A stretch of 64,000 nucleotides of DNA from Allosphingosinicella deserti (lineage in GTDB: Bacteria > Pseudomonadota > Alphaproteobacteria > Sphingomonadales > Sphingomonadaceae), in contig NZ_PXYI01000006.1 in NCBI RefSeq assembly GCF_003012735.1, positions 248,001-312,000 on the forward strand, in the 5' to 3' direction. A program made the position numbers and the translations under genes. The notes under the pieces are model-generated. The model did no database searches. It saw only the letters and a list, made by a program, of their open reading frames with translations, and was not told the origin of the DNA. Of this stretch, positions 25,441-33,780 are shown piece after piece; the stretch's first letter is position 1; every line of letters begins with the position of its first letter.

Positions 25441-27996
25441 GTGAAGCTTAAGGTGGCCCTGTTCGCATTCGCTGCCATGACCGCGCCGGCGCAAGTCTGC
25501 GCCGCCGTGTCGCAGGACGAGCTCGATCGCATCGCCCGTGACATGGACCTGCGTTTCACCGTCGTCGACAACCAGCCCGGCAAATGTCCGGATGGTGCCG
25601 GCGGCTGCTTCCTCTCAGAAATCGAGCTTCGGCTGCCGGAACGGCTTCCGCAGCGTTTCGCCAGCGAGGATCTGCCGATCTATTTCAGCCTGGTTGCGCG
25701 ATTGCAGCGGGTCGACAGCGATCTGTTCGAGGCCGATCTGGTCAACGGCGACCTCCACGTTCTGCGGCCGAAGCGCGGAGCGCGGCTCGAAGGCGGGCGC
25801 ACCTATCGCATCAAGCTGTGGAGCGCCGGGCATTTCTATTCGGCTTATTACCCGATGCCGAATTTCTACCTTGCGCCCGCAGGATTGGGCGCCCGCGTGA
25901 TCGCAGCGACGCGGCCGGTGGTCGATCCGGAGACGGGGCTCGAAACACTGCCGTTCGTCGGTCCGATGACCAACGAGGCGAAGCTTGCCACCGGATCGGC
26001 TGACGATGCCACGACGTGGCGCACCCCGGAGCGCGCTTATGCGCTGTACGCGCGCAACGGCGCCCTTGCGAAACCCGATGTCGCCATCCTGCCGACGCCC
26101 GCCACGGTCAAGCGGCTCCAAGGCGCGCCGCTCGACCTGCGCGGCGGCGTGCGTCTCCGTCTCGCGGGTGCCGATCGAGGCCTGCTGCAGACCGCGCTCA
26201 ACCGGCTGGTGGCGTCGGGCGTCGGCGGCCTGGATCGCGGGCCGGAGCTCAGGATCGATGTCGCGCCGGGGGCAGGGCTCGCCGCGGAGAGTTATCGGAT
26301 CGCCGCGACCACGGCCGGGATCCGCATCCGCGCCGCCGATGCGGCCGGCGCGGGGCACGCCTTGCGGTCGCTCGCCCAGCAGGTGGCCTTCGAAGAGGGC
26401 CGGCTGCGCCCGATCGAGATTGCGGACGCGCCCCGGCTTCCGTTCCGCGGCCTCCACGTCGATGTCGCCCGCAACTTCCACAGCAAGGCCGAGATCCTGC
26501 TGCTTCTCGAGCAGATGGCCAATTACAAGTTGAACCGGCTGCACCTTCATCTCGGCGACGACGAGGGCTGGCGGCTCGAGATCAAGACCTTGCCGGAGCT
26601 GGCACAGGTCGGCGGCTTCCGGTGTCACGATCCATCGGAAACGCGCTGCCTGCAGCCGCAGCTCGGCGCTGGCCCCGACGGTAACGGCCCGGTGAACGGC
26701 TATTACAGCCAGGCCGATTATCTCGAAATTCTCGGTGCCGCCACGGTGCGCGGGATCGAGGTCATTCCGTCCTTCGACATGCCTGGACATTCGCGCGCGG
26801 CGATCCGCTCGATGGAAGCGCGGTACCGGCGGCTGAGCGCGGCCGGCGATCGTGCGGGCGCCGAGCTCTACCGGCTGGTCGAGCCGACCGATAAAACGCG
26901 TTATCGGAGCATCCAGAATTATGACGACAACACGTTGAACGTGTGTCTGGATTCCACCTACCGCTTCGTCGACACGGTGGTCGGCGAGCTGGCGACCCTC
27001 CACCGCGCCGCCGGCGTGCCGCTCAAGACCTACCATATCGGCGCGGACGAGACGGCAGGCGCGTGGAGCGAATCGCCTGCCTGCAAGACGCTGATGGCGT
27101 CGAGCGGGCAGGAGCCCAAGCAACTCGGCGCCATGTTCATCGAGAAGGTCGCGGCGAGTTTGGCCGCCAAGGACATCGAGGTCGCCGGTTGGAGCGACGG
27201 GCTCGGCCATACCGACGCCAAGAAGATGCCCCGCGCCGTGCAGTCGAACATCTGGGGCAGCCTGTTCGGCGGCGGCGTCGCCGAAGCGCACGACCACGCC
27301 AATCGCGGTTGGCGAACGGTGATCTCGGTTCCCAACGTCACATACCTCGATTCCCCGTATGCGCCGGATCCGATGGAGCGCGGCTATGACTGGCCGTCGC
27401 GCGACAGCGACACCTTCAAGGCATTCGCCTTCATGCCCGAAAATCTGGCCGCGAATGCCTCGGTGATGCAGGATCTGCAGTCGCGCGGGACCCGCATCGA
27501 CGACAAGACACCGCTCCGCGCCGGCCGCAGGATCGAAGGCCTGCAGGGGCAGATCTGGAGCGAAACCGTCCGCAGCGACGATCAGGTCGAATATATGCTG
27601 TTCCCGCGCCTGATCGCGCTCGCCGAGCGCGCCTGGCACAAGGGCGACTGGGAGCCCGCCTACACCCCGGGGGCCGCTTATGCATTCGGCGACGGCAAGG
27701 TGAACCAGGCTGCCTTGCTTCAGGATTGGCGCCGCTTCGCCTCCCGCATGGGAGTCCACCAGGCCTTCCTCGACGATGCCGGGATCGACTATCGTCTTGC
27801 ACCTCCGGGTGGCAGGATCGAGGCCGGCATGCTGCACGCCAACAGCGAATTCCCCGGCACCCCGATCGAATATCGCGAAGGCGGTGGCGCCTGGCGGTCT
27901 TATACCGGCCCGGTGGCGGTCAAGGACGCCGTCGAGCTGCGCACCCGCAGTCCGAATGGACGTCGCGCAAGCCGGGCGGTGCCGCTGGGGCAATAA
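25441..27996 (+). CDS. GH20 beta-N-acetylhexosaminidase, secreted
   Basis: An 851-residue family 20 enzyme. A signal peptide (about residues 1-22, ending V-C-A-A) is followed by an N-terminal CHB_HEX carbohydrate-binding domain, the small GH20b domain, the catalytic TIM barrel, and a C-terminal chitobiase-type domain (final ~70 residues, A-G-M-L-H-A-N-S-E-F-P-G). The catalytic pair is Asp536-Glu537 in H-I-G-A-D-E-T, used in substrate-assisted catalysis through the 2-acetamido group. The start is GTG 25441 with GGGAGAGAG upstream. It releases GlcNAc from chitobiose in the periplasm, feeding the PTS encoded convergently downstream. Confidence 0.92.
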   Translation: MKLKVALFAFAAMTAPAQVCAAVSQDELDRIARDMDLRFTVVDNQPGKCPDGAGGCFLSEIELRLPERLPQRFASEDLPIYFSLVARLQRVDSDLFEADLVNGDLHVLRPKRGARLEGGRTYRIKLWSAGHFYSAYYPMPNFYLAPAGLGARVIAATRPVVDPETGLETLPFVGPMTNEAKLATGSADDATTWRTPERAYALYARNGALAKPDVAILPTPATVKRLQGAPLDLRGGVRLRLAGADRGLLQTALNRLVASGVGGLDRGPELRIDVAPGAGLAAESYRIAATTAGIRIRAADAAGAGHALRSLAQQVAFEEGRLRPIEIADAPRLPFRGLHVDVARNFHSKAEILLLLEQMANYKLNRLHLHLGDDEGWRLEIKTLPELAQVGGFRCHDPSETRCLQPQLGAGPDGNGPVNGYYSQADYLEILGAATVRGIEVIPSFDMPGHSRAAIRSMEARYRRLSAAGDRAGAELYRLVEPTDKTRYRSIQNYDDNTLNVCLDSTYRFVDTVVGELATLHRAAGVPLKTYHIGADETAGAWSESPACKTLMASSGQEPKQLGAMFIEKVAASLAAKDIEVAGWSDGLGHTDAKKMPRAVQSNIWGSLFGGGVAEAHDHANRGWRTVISVPNVTYLDSPYAPDPMERGYDWPSRDSDTFKAFAFMPENLAANASVMQDLQSRGTRIDDKTPLRAGRRIEGLQGQIWSETVRSDDQVEYMLFPRLIALAERAWHKGDWEPAYTPGAAYAFGDGKVNQAALLQDWRRFASRMGVHQAFLDDAGIDYRLAPPGGRIEAGMLHANSEFPGTPIEYREGGGAWRSYTGPVAVKDAVELRTRSPNGRRASRAVPLGQ

Positions 27997-28051
27997 GCTT
28001 CGTCGGGCTCTCGCGCCGGGCAGAGCCAGCGCCAATTCAGATCAGAAATGT

Positions 28052-28090
28052 AACAGGATCCTCCCTGCGTACGGGGAGGATCCTGTTTTT
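28052..28090. terminator. Strong bidirectional terminator between GH20 and the PTS operon
   Basis: A perfect 14-bp stem (AACAGGATCCTCCC / GGGAGGATCCTGTT) with an 8-base loop ends in a T run on the plus strand. It lies between convergent genes. Confidence 0.9.
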
Positions 28091-28126
28091 CTGCGATCGC
28101 GTGCCCGCGGGCGGGCAGAGGCGCGA

Positions 28127-29884
28127 TTACGCGTCTTCGCGCGCCAGCTTCGCGGCCCAGCCTGTGGCCGTCGGCGGCAGCAGGACATGGAGCGTACCGG
28201 CGGGAGAGCGGGTGACGCCGCGCACACCAAAGGTGGCAAGGGCCGGTTCGTCCGCCCGGTCCGGGTGGACGAGATCGACGAGCAGCCGATTGGCGCGCAC
28301 GCTCAGGCTGCGGATGTTCGCATCTCCGCCGAGCGCTGCGAGGATTCCGGCGGATTCGTCAGGCGACGTTGCCGCCGCCTTGGCGGCCGCCGGTGCAGCG
28401 GCAGCCGGAGGCGTGGCTGCCACGGGCGCCGGCGCCATGCCGGCGCTGCGCACCGCATCGCGGATCTCGCCGGCAACCTGGTCGGCAATCGGGCCGAGCA
28501 CGACCTGCAGCGCGTTGCCGCCGGGCCGGACGATGCCCTTGGCGCCGAGCGCGCGAAGCCGCGGTTCGTCGATCCGCGCGGGATCGACGAGCTCCAGCCG
28601 CAGGCGAGTCATGCAGGCATCGATGCGCAGGAAATTGGTCGCGCCGCCGAGCGCGCCGACGAAGCCGCCGGCCCGGCTCGTGTCCTCGCCATCGGCCTGG
28701 GCGACGAGCGCTTCCTCCGGCTCCCGGCCCGGGGTCTTGAGATCGAAGCGAATGATGCAGAAGCGGAAGATGCCGTAATAGAGCGCGAAATAAGCGAGGC
28801 CGACCGGAATCAGCATCAGCGGCCGCGTCGAAAGGCCAAAGCCGAGCACATAATCGAATAGGCCGGCGGAGAAGCCGAAGCCGAGCTTCACGCCGAGCGC
28901 GTTCATCAGCACCGCCGACAGGCCGGTCAGCACCGCATGGACGGCGTAGAGCGCCGGAGCCAGGAACATGAAGGTGAATTCGATCGGCTCGGTGATGCCG
29001 GTCAGGAAGGCGGTGAGGGCAAGCGAGAACAGCATGCCGCCGACTGCCTTGCGCCGCTCCGGCCGCGCGCTGCGGTACATTGCCAGGCACGCCGCGGGCA
29101 GGCCGAACATCATCACCGGGAAATAGCCGGCCATGAACGCGCCCGCAGTCGGATCGCCGGCATAATAGCGCTTAAGATCGCCGGTTACGCCATGATAATC
29201 GCCGATGATGAACCAGGCGAGGTTGTTGAGGATGTGGTGGAGCCCGGTGACCACCAGCAGCCGGTTGAGCGTGCCGTACACGAACAGGCCGAGGGCGCCC
29301 GCATCCACCACCCAGCGGCTCAACGTGTCGATTCCGCCGGCGAGCCACGGGAAACCGAGCCCGAACAGCAGGGCGCCGAACAGGCCGACGAAACCGGCGA
29401 TGATCGGGACGAAGCGGCGACCGGCGAAGAAGGCGAGATATTCGGGCAGGCTGATATTGGCGAAGCGGTTGTAGAGCATGCCGCCCGCGATTCCCGACAG
29501 GATGCCGGCGGGAATGCTGAGCTTCGAGAGCTGCGTCGTCACGTAGGCGGCGGCGGCAAGGTCCTTCGCCGCCTGATCCTGGAAGGCGGCCAGGGCTTCG
29601 GGCGGCACCTGCAACAGGGTCTTCGCGCCCTCGGTGGTGACCAGGAAGGCGACCGCGCCGGCGAGCCCGGCGGCACCGTGATTTTCGCGCGCAAGGCCGA
29701 CGGCGACGCCGATCGCGAACAGCAGGCCAAGATGGGCGAAGATCGCCTGGCCGGCGCCGGCGACGAAGGCGATGTCGAGCAGATCGGGCTGGCCGAGGCG
29801 CAGCAGCATGCCCGCGGCCGGAAGCACGGCGATCGGCAGCATCAGGGCGCGGCCGAGCGGCTGAAGTCGATCGAGGCGGATCAT
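28127..29884 (-). CDS. nagE: PTS N-acetylglucosamine-specific EIIBC component with a second EIIB-like domain
   Basis: A 585-residue PTS permease. The membrane EIIC domain (residues ~1-370, about 10 helices, with G-I-T-E-P-I-E-F-T-F-M-F) imports and phosphorylates the sugar. It is followed by an EIIB domain whose phospho-acceptor is Cys424 in D-A-C-M-T-R-L. After an Ala/Pro linker, a second EIIB-like domain (residues ~510-585) follows. It keeps the fold pattern (R-L-L-V-D-L, G-V-R-G-V-T-R), but the cysteine position is Arg. ATG 29884 overlaps the stop of the upstream EI fusion by four bases (ATGA), so both are made together. The GlcNAc assignment comes from sequence type and the chitin genes nearby. 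The product would be GlcNAc-6-phosphate. Confidence 0.88.
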   Translation of the reverse strand: MIRLDRLQPLGRALMLPIAVLPAAGMLLRLGQPDLLDIAFVAGAGQAIFAHLGLLFAIGVAVGLARENHGAAGLAGAVAFLVTTEGAKTLLQVPPEALAAFQDQAAKDLAAAAYVTTQLSKLSIPAGILSGIAGGMLYNRFANISLPEYLAFFAGRRFVPIIAGFVGLFGALLFGLGFPWLAGGIDTLSRWVVDAGALGLFVYGTLNRLLVVTGLHHILNNLAWFIIGDYHGVTGDLKRYYAGDPTAGAFMAGYFPVMMFGLPAACLAMYRSARPERRKAVGGMLFSLALTAFLTGITEPIEFTFMFLAPALYAVHAVLTGLSAVLMNALGVKLGFGFSAGLFDYVLGFGLSTRPLMLIPVGLAYFALYYGIFRFCIIRFDLKTPGREPEEALVAQADGEDTSRAGGFVGALGGATNFLRIDACMTRLRLELVDPARIDEPRLRALGAKGIVRPGGNALQVVLGPIADQVAGEIRDAVRSAGMAPAPVAATPPAAAAPAAAKAAATSPDESAGILAALGGDANIRSLSVRANRLLVDLVHPDRADEPALATFGVRGVTRSPAGTLHVLLPPTATGWAAKLAREDA

Positions 29885-32433
29885 GCCGAAGCTCCTGCAA
29901 GGCGGGTGGGGGCGACGGACGGTTCGTCGAGGAGGCGCCGCACGGCGGCGGTCGAGGTCTGCGCCAGCGCGCGTTCGGCGAGCGCAGTGCAGTCCGCGAC
30001 GGTGACGCCGCGAAGACGTGCCTTGATCGTCGGCACGCAGGCCGCGGTCACCGACAATTCGCCAAGGCCGAGACCGACGAGCAGCATCGCGCCGAGCGGA
30101 TCGGAGGCAAGACCGCCGCAGGCGCCGATCGGCCGTCCGCGCCGCGCTGCCGCCGCGGCGGCGGTTCCGATCAGCCGCAGCACGGCGGGATGGAAGGCGT
30201 CGACCTGCGCCGCGACCAGCGCATTGGTCCGATCCATCGCCAGCGTATATTGGGTGAGATCGTTGGTGCCGACCGAGAAGAAATCCGCTTCGTCGGCAAG
30301 CTGATCGACCAGCATCGCGGCCGCCGGAGTCTCGATCATCACACCGAGTTCGAAGGGCGCAGCATCGCCGAGCGACGATGCCACCGCGCGGGCCCGTTCG
30401 CGGACCTGGCGCAGCTCGTCCAGCCCGCTCACCATCGGCACCATGATCCGGCAGCGTCCGGCCGGACGCACCCGCAGGACCGCACGAAGCTGCGCATCGA
30501 GCAGATCGGGCCGCCACAGGCTGGTGCGCACGCCGCGCAGGCCGAGCGCCGGATTGTCCTCGTGCGGGATGGGCAGGAACGGGATCGGCTTGTCGCCGCC
30601 GACATCGAGCGTGCGGACGATGAGCGGCCGATCGCCGAGCGTGTCGGCGATCGCCTGATAGACGCTCAACTGCTCGTCCTCGTCGGGCGCGGTGTCGCGC
30701 TCCAGAAACAGGAATTCGGTGCGAAGCAGGCCGCAGCCCTCGGCGCCGACCGCGACCGCGGCGGCGGCTTCTTCCACCGATGCGAGGTTGGCGAAAAGCT
30801 CGATGCGGGTGCCATCAGCCGTCCGACACTCCTGCTTGGCCGCGTCCTCATCGCGCTGCCGCGTTTCGGCGGCCGCGGCGATCCGCGCTTCCGCTGCTGT
30901 GAGCGCCTCGGCTGCGGGATCGGCATCGATCCGCCCCGCGGCCGCATCGAGGATTATGCGTGTGCCCTCGCGGATCCGGGCGAGGCCCTTCCCGGCGGCG
31001 ACGATCGTCGGCAGGCCCGCCGCCGCGGCGAGCACCGCGACGTGGGAGGTCGGGCCGCCGTCGACGGTGCACAGGCCGGCGATCCGTCCGGTCAGCGCCA
31101 TCACGTCGGATGGGAGAATGCCTTCCGCGAGCACGATCGCGTCCGCAGGCATGTCCGGCAGCGACCCGGCTTGCTCGCCCGCAATGATCGCGAGCACCTG
31201 GCGTTCGAGATCGAGCAGGTCCTGGACGCGTTCCTGGAGAAGGGGATTGCCGGTCGCCCGCAGGTGATCCGCAACCGAAGCGATCGCGCTTCGCCACGCC
31301 CAGCCGGCGCTCTCGCCGCGGGCGATGCCGGCACGGGCGGCCTCGACGATCTCGTCATCTTCGACGAGCTCGAGATGGGCAGCGGCGATTGCGGCGGCGG
31401 TCGGCTGCTTGCCGGCGCTTGTCGCAGCCAGAGCGGCGCGCACCTCGCTCAGCGCCGCCTCGAGGATCTGCCGCTCCTCGGTCACGCCCTTGCCCTCGAG
31501 GGCGACATCCTGGACGGTCTTGCGGAGGTGGATTGCGGTGCCGATCACCAGCCCGGGCACGGCGCAGACACCGGCGATCCGGTCGGGCGCCGGCTCCGCA
31601 TCGATGGAAGCCGGCTCAGTCGATGCCGCAGGCGAGGGAACAATCGCGGTGGGCGCGTGGGCCGGCTGGTCTTCGAGCGCGGGCAATTCCGTCTCGATCA
31701 GCGCCGCGATTGCCGCGGCTGCCGCTTCGGCATCCTCGCCCGATGCTGCGATCTCGACCCGGTCTCCAGCGCGTATGTCGAGCGCCATCACCGAAACCGG
31801 GCTGCGGGCGCGAGCTTCGCCGCCCTTGGCGCGGAGGCTCAGGTCGGCGGTGAACGCCTTTGCGCGGGCGGCGATGCGCGCCGCCGGGCGGGCGTGGAGA
31901 CCGTTGGGAAGGGTGACGACCACGGCGCGGACGCTTTCGGTGCCGGTGCTCAGGCTCTCCGTGCCGGCCTCGTCCGAGATCCCTTCGACCGTGCCGATGC
32001 GATCGCCGGCCGTGACGAGGCGGCTGCCGCTTGCCACGAACCGGAAGAGCTCGCTGTTGGTGACGACGATCGGCGTCACCAGGCTGCGGGCCTGGAGCGC
32101 GATGGAATCGAGATCGAACGAGATCAGCACGTCGCCGGTGCGAACCTGCTGATCCTTGCTGACCCTGGCGGTGAAGCCGTTGCCGCCGAGCCGCACCGTC
32201 TCGAGACCGATGTGGATGAGGATTTCGGCGCCGTTCGCCGCGCGCAAGGTCACCGCATGGGCGGTCTGCGCGATCAGGGTAATCGTGCCGTCGCAGGGCG
32301 CAACGATCGCGCCGGCGAGCGGATCGATGGCGATTCCGTCGCCCATCATCCGGCCGGCAAAGACTTCGTCCGGGACCTCCTCGAGACCGGAGGCCCAACC
32401 CGCCACCGGTGCGTGCAGAACGACGTCGCTCAC
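29881..32433 (-). CDS. nagF: PTS EIIA-HPr-EI fusion for N-acetylglucosamine
   Basis: An 850-residue cytoplasmic phosphotransferase fusion. Order: EIIA of the glucose type (His59 and active His74 in L-I-H-I-G-L-E-T-V); HPr (His180 in G-L-H-A-R-P-A); and enzyme I from ~285 onward, with active His464 in G-G-P-T-S-H-V, the PEP-binding barrel and Cys772 in G-A-C-G-G-L-A. Together these carry phosphate from PEP to the EIIBC encoded next. No ATG begins the frame. GTG 32433 (M-S-D-V-V-L-H-A-P-V) matches the usual EIIA start best, with GTG 32442 and TTG 32451 as alternatives. This triple fusion is typical of GlcNAc PTSs in Xanthomonas- and sphingomonad-type bacteria. Confidence 0.9.
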   Translation of the reverse strand: MSDVVLHAPVAGWASGLEEVPDEVFAGRMMGDGIAIDPLAGAIVAPCDGTITLIAQTAHAVTLRAANGAEILIHIGLETVRLGGNGFTARVSKDQQVRTGDVLISFDLDSIALQARSLVTPIVVTNSELFRFVASGSRLVTAGDRIGTVEGISDEAGTESLSTGTESVRAVVVTLPNGLHARPAARIAARAKAFTADLSLRAKGGEARARSPVSVMALDIRAGDRVEIAASGEDAEAAAAAIAALIETELPALEDQPAHAPTAIVPSPAASTEPASIDAEPAPDRIAGVCAVPGLVIGTAIHLRKTVQDVALEGKGVTEERQILEAALSEVRAALAATSAGKQPTAAAIAAAHLELVEDDEIVEAARAGIARGESAGWAWRSAIASVADHLRATGNPLLQERVQDLLDLERQVLAIIAGEQAGSLPDMPADAIVLAEGILPSDVMALTGRIAGLCTVDGGPTSHVAVLAAAAGLPTIVAAGKGLARIREGTRIILDAAAGRIDADPAAEALTAAEARIAAAAETRQRDEDAAKQECRTADGTRIELFANLASVEEAAAAVAVGAEGCGLLRTEFLFLERDTAPDEDEQLSVYQAIADTLGDRPLIVRTLDVGGDKPIPFLPIPHEDNPALGLRGVRTSLWRPDLLDAQLRAVLRVRPAGRCRIMVPMVSGLDELRQVRERARAVASSLGDAAPFELGVMIETPAAAMLVDQLADEADFFSVGTNDLTQYTLAMDRTNALVAAQVDAFHPAVLRLIGTAAAAAARRGRPIGACGGLASDPLGAMLLVGLGLGELSVTAACVPTIKARLRGVTVADCTALAERALAQTSTAAVRRLLDEPSVAPTRLAGASA

Positions 32434-32567
32434 CGGCGCCACCCGGCGCAAGAAGAGACCCCACCAAAACCGTTCGCCATGACGTTACCAATCGAAGACA
32501 ATTCCGAGACGCGGCCAATCTTCAATCTTTACGCGCCAGCGTCAATCCTTCGAATTTCACCTGGACA

Positions 32568-32585
32568 TTGGTATCTGGTTGGTAT
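32568..32585. promoter_or_regulatory. Direct TTGGTAT repeats before the PTS operon
   Basis: TTGGTAT occurs at 32568 and again at 32579, one helical turn (11 bases) apart, 135 bases before the PTS fusion start. The same heptamer lies in the GH18/GH20 operator. This is a candidate site for the amino-sugar GntR regulator. Confidence 0.35.
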
Positions 32586-32613
32586 GGTGGCGTGGATCTG
32601 GTGGAGTGTTCGG

Positions 32614-33582
32614 TCAGCCGCTTCGTGCCGGACGGCGCGCCAGCCACGCGCCGCCGGCGAAGAGCGCGGCAACGCCGCAGAGACTTGCGGCCGCGACCAG
32701 GGTGTGTCGTGGCCGCTGCGCGCGAAAGCCGCCGTCGATCCCACCGGCCGGGGCAGGCGGGACGAACAGATTGCCCGCCGTCGCCGGCATCCGCCGGCTT
32801 CGATCGAGACTGCGTTCGATCGCACGGCGCGTGGCGGCGGCGCCGAGAAACTGGGCGAGCTTCATCAGGCCGACGGGCGCTCCGACGCCGATGCTGTTGC
32901 GCGGCCGATCCGCGAGGCCGACGACGGCGCGGGCGACGTGCCGCGGGTCCATCGCGCCGGAAACCTCCACGGGGTTGCCGAGATAGTTACCCGAATGGCG
33001 AAAGGCCGGCGTGTCGACCAATGTCGGATACACGTCGCAGACGTGGATGTCCGGATAGTCCACGAGTTCGCTGCGGAGGGCTTCCGACATGCCGCGCAGG
33101 CCGAACTTGCTGGCGCTGTAGGCGACGGCAAGAGGGGCCGGGAAAAAGGCTCCGACCGAGATCATGTTGACGAACACGCCGCGTCGCTGCGCAATGAAGA
33201 TCGGCAGCACCGCGTGGGCGTCGTTGAGATGGCCGATCAGATTGGCTTCGATGACCCTTCGATGCGCCTCGATCGGCACCTCGTGGAAGCGCCCGACCGC
33301 GCCGATCCCGACATTGCTGAACCACAGGTCGATTACGCCGAGATGGTCGCGCGCGCGGCCGGCAAGATGCGTCACCGCGGCCGCATTGGTGACGTCGGTC
33401 GGCACCACCAGCGCCTCGCCGCCGGCGTGGCGGCATCGTTCCGCGACATCTTCCAGCGCTTCGGCGTTACGGGCGGCAAGCACCAGGCGTGCGCCGTCCG
33501 CAGCGAAGGCTTCCGCCGTGGCGGCGCCGATCCCGCTCGACGCTCCAGTGATCACCACGGCCTTGCCTCTGCGCGGGTCCAT
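32614..33582 (-). CDS. Short-chain dehydrogenase/reductase with C-terminal membrane anchor
   Basis: A 322-residue classical SDR oxidoreductase. The cofactor motif T-G-A-S-S-G-I-G is at residues 13-20, and the catalytic S-V-G-A and Y-S-A-S-K follow. Beyond the core (~260 residues) a Pro/Gly-rich linker leads to a C-terminal hydrophobic segment (H-T-L-V-A-A-A-S-L-C-G-V-A-A-L-F), probably a membrane anchor. ATG 33582 begins directly before the Rossmann fold. The substrate cannot be predicted; anchored SDRs of this shape often act on lipids or retinol-like compounds. It is upstream of the PTS operon, but a 180-base gap with its own repeats suggests separate transcription. It diverges from the GGDEF-EAL gene. 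Confidence 0.85.
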   Translation of the reverse strand: MDPRRGKAVVITGASSGIGAATAEAFAADGARLVLAARNAEALEDVAERCRHAGGEALVVPTDVTNAAAVTHLAGRARDHLGVIDLWFSNVGIGAVGRFHEVPIEAHRRVIEANLIGHLNDAHAVLPIFIAQRRGVFVNMISVGAFFPAPLAVAYSASKFGLRGMSEALRSELVDYPDIHVCDVYPTLVDTPAFRHSGNYLGNPVEVSGAMDPRHVARAVVGLADRPRNSIGVGAPVGLMKLAQFLGAAATRRAIERSLDRSRRMPATAGNLFVPPAPAGGIDGGFRAQRPRHTLVAAASLCGVAALFAGGAWLARRPARSG

Positions 33583-33780
33583 GTCGCTCGATCCTCTCCA
33601 GTTCGCGCAGGCTAACCGGCGCGGCGCACGGTGGTTCCGGTGGGCCGATCGCCGCAGGCCTTCCTGCTGCGCACTCGAAACGGAGCGGCACAGGCGCGAT
33701 ATTTGCCCGCCAAATATCGGCGAATAACCATATGGTAACGCTGTTTCGCTAGCTCTTCCTCTCATGAGGAGCCGTAGCCA

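Noticed and set aside
30190-33615. 1141-codon open frame antisense to the PTS fusion and SDR genes
   Set aside because: It crosses two real genes and their promoter. Arg/Asp/His-rich shadow.
33727-33736. Palindrome ACCATATGGT between the SDR and GGDEF-EAL genes
   Set aside because: Short and A/T-centred; it occurs once, with no matching site elsewhere in the window, so it is not listed as an operator.
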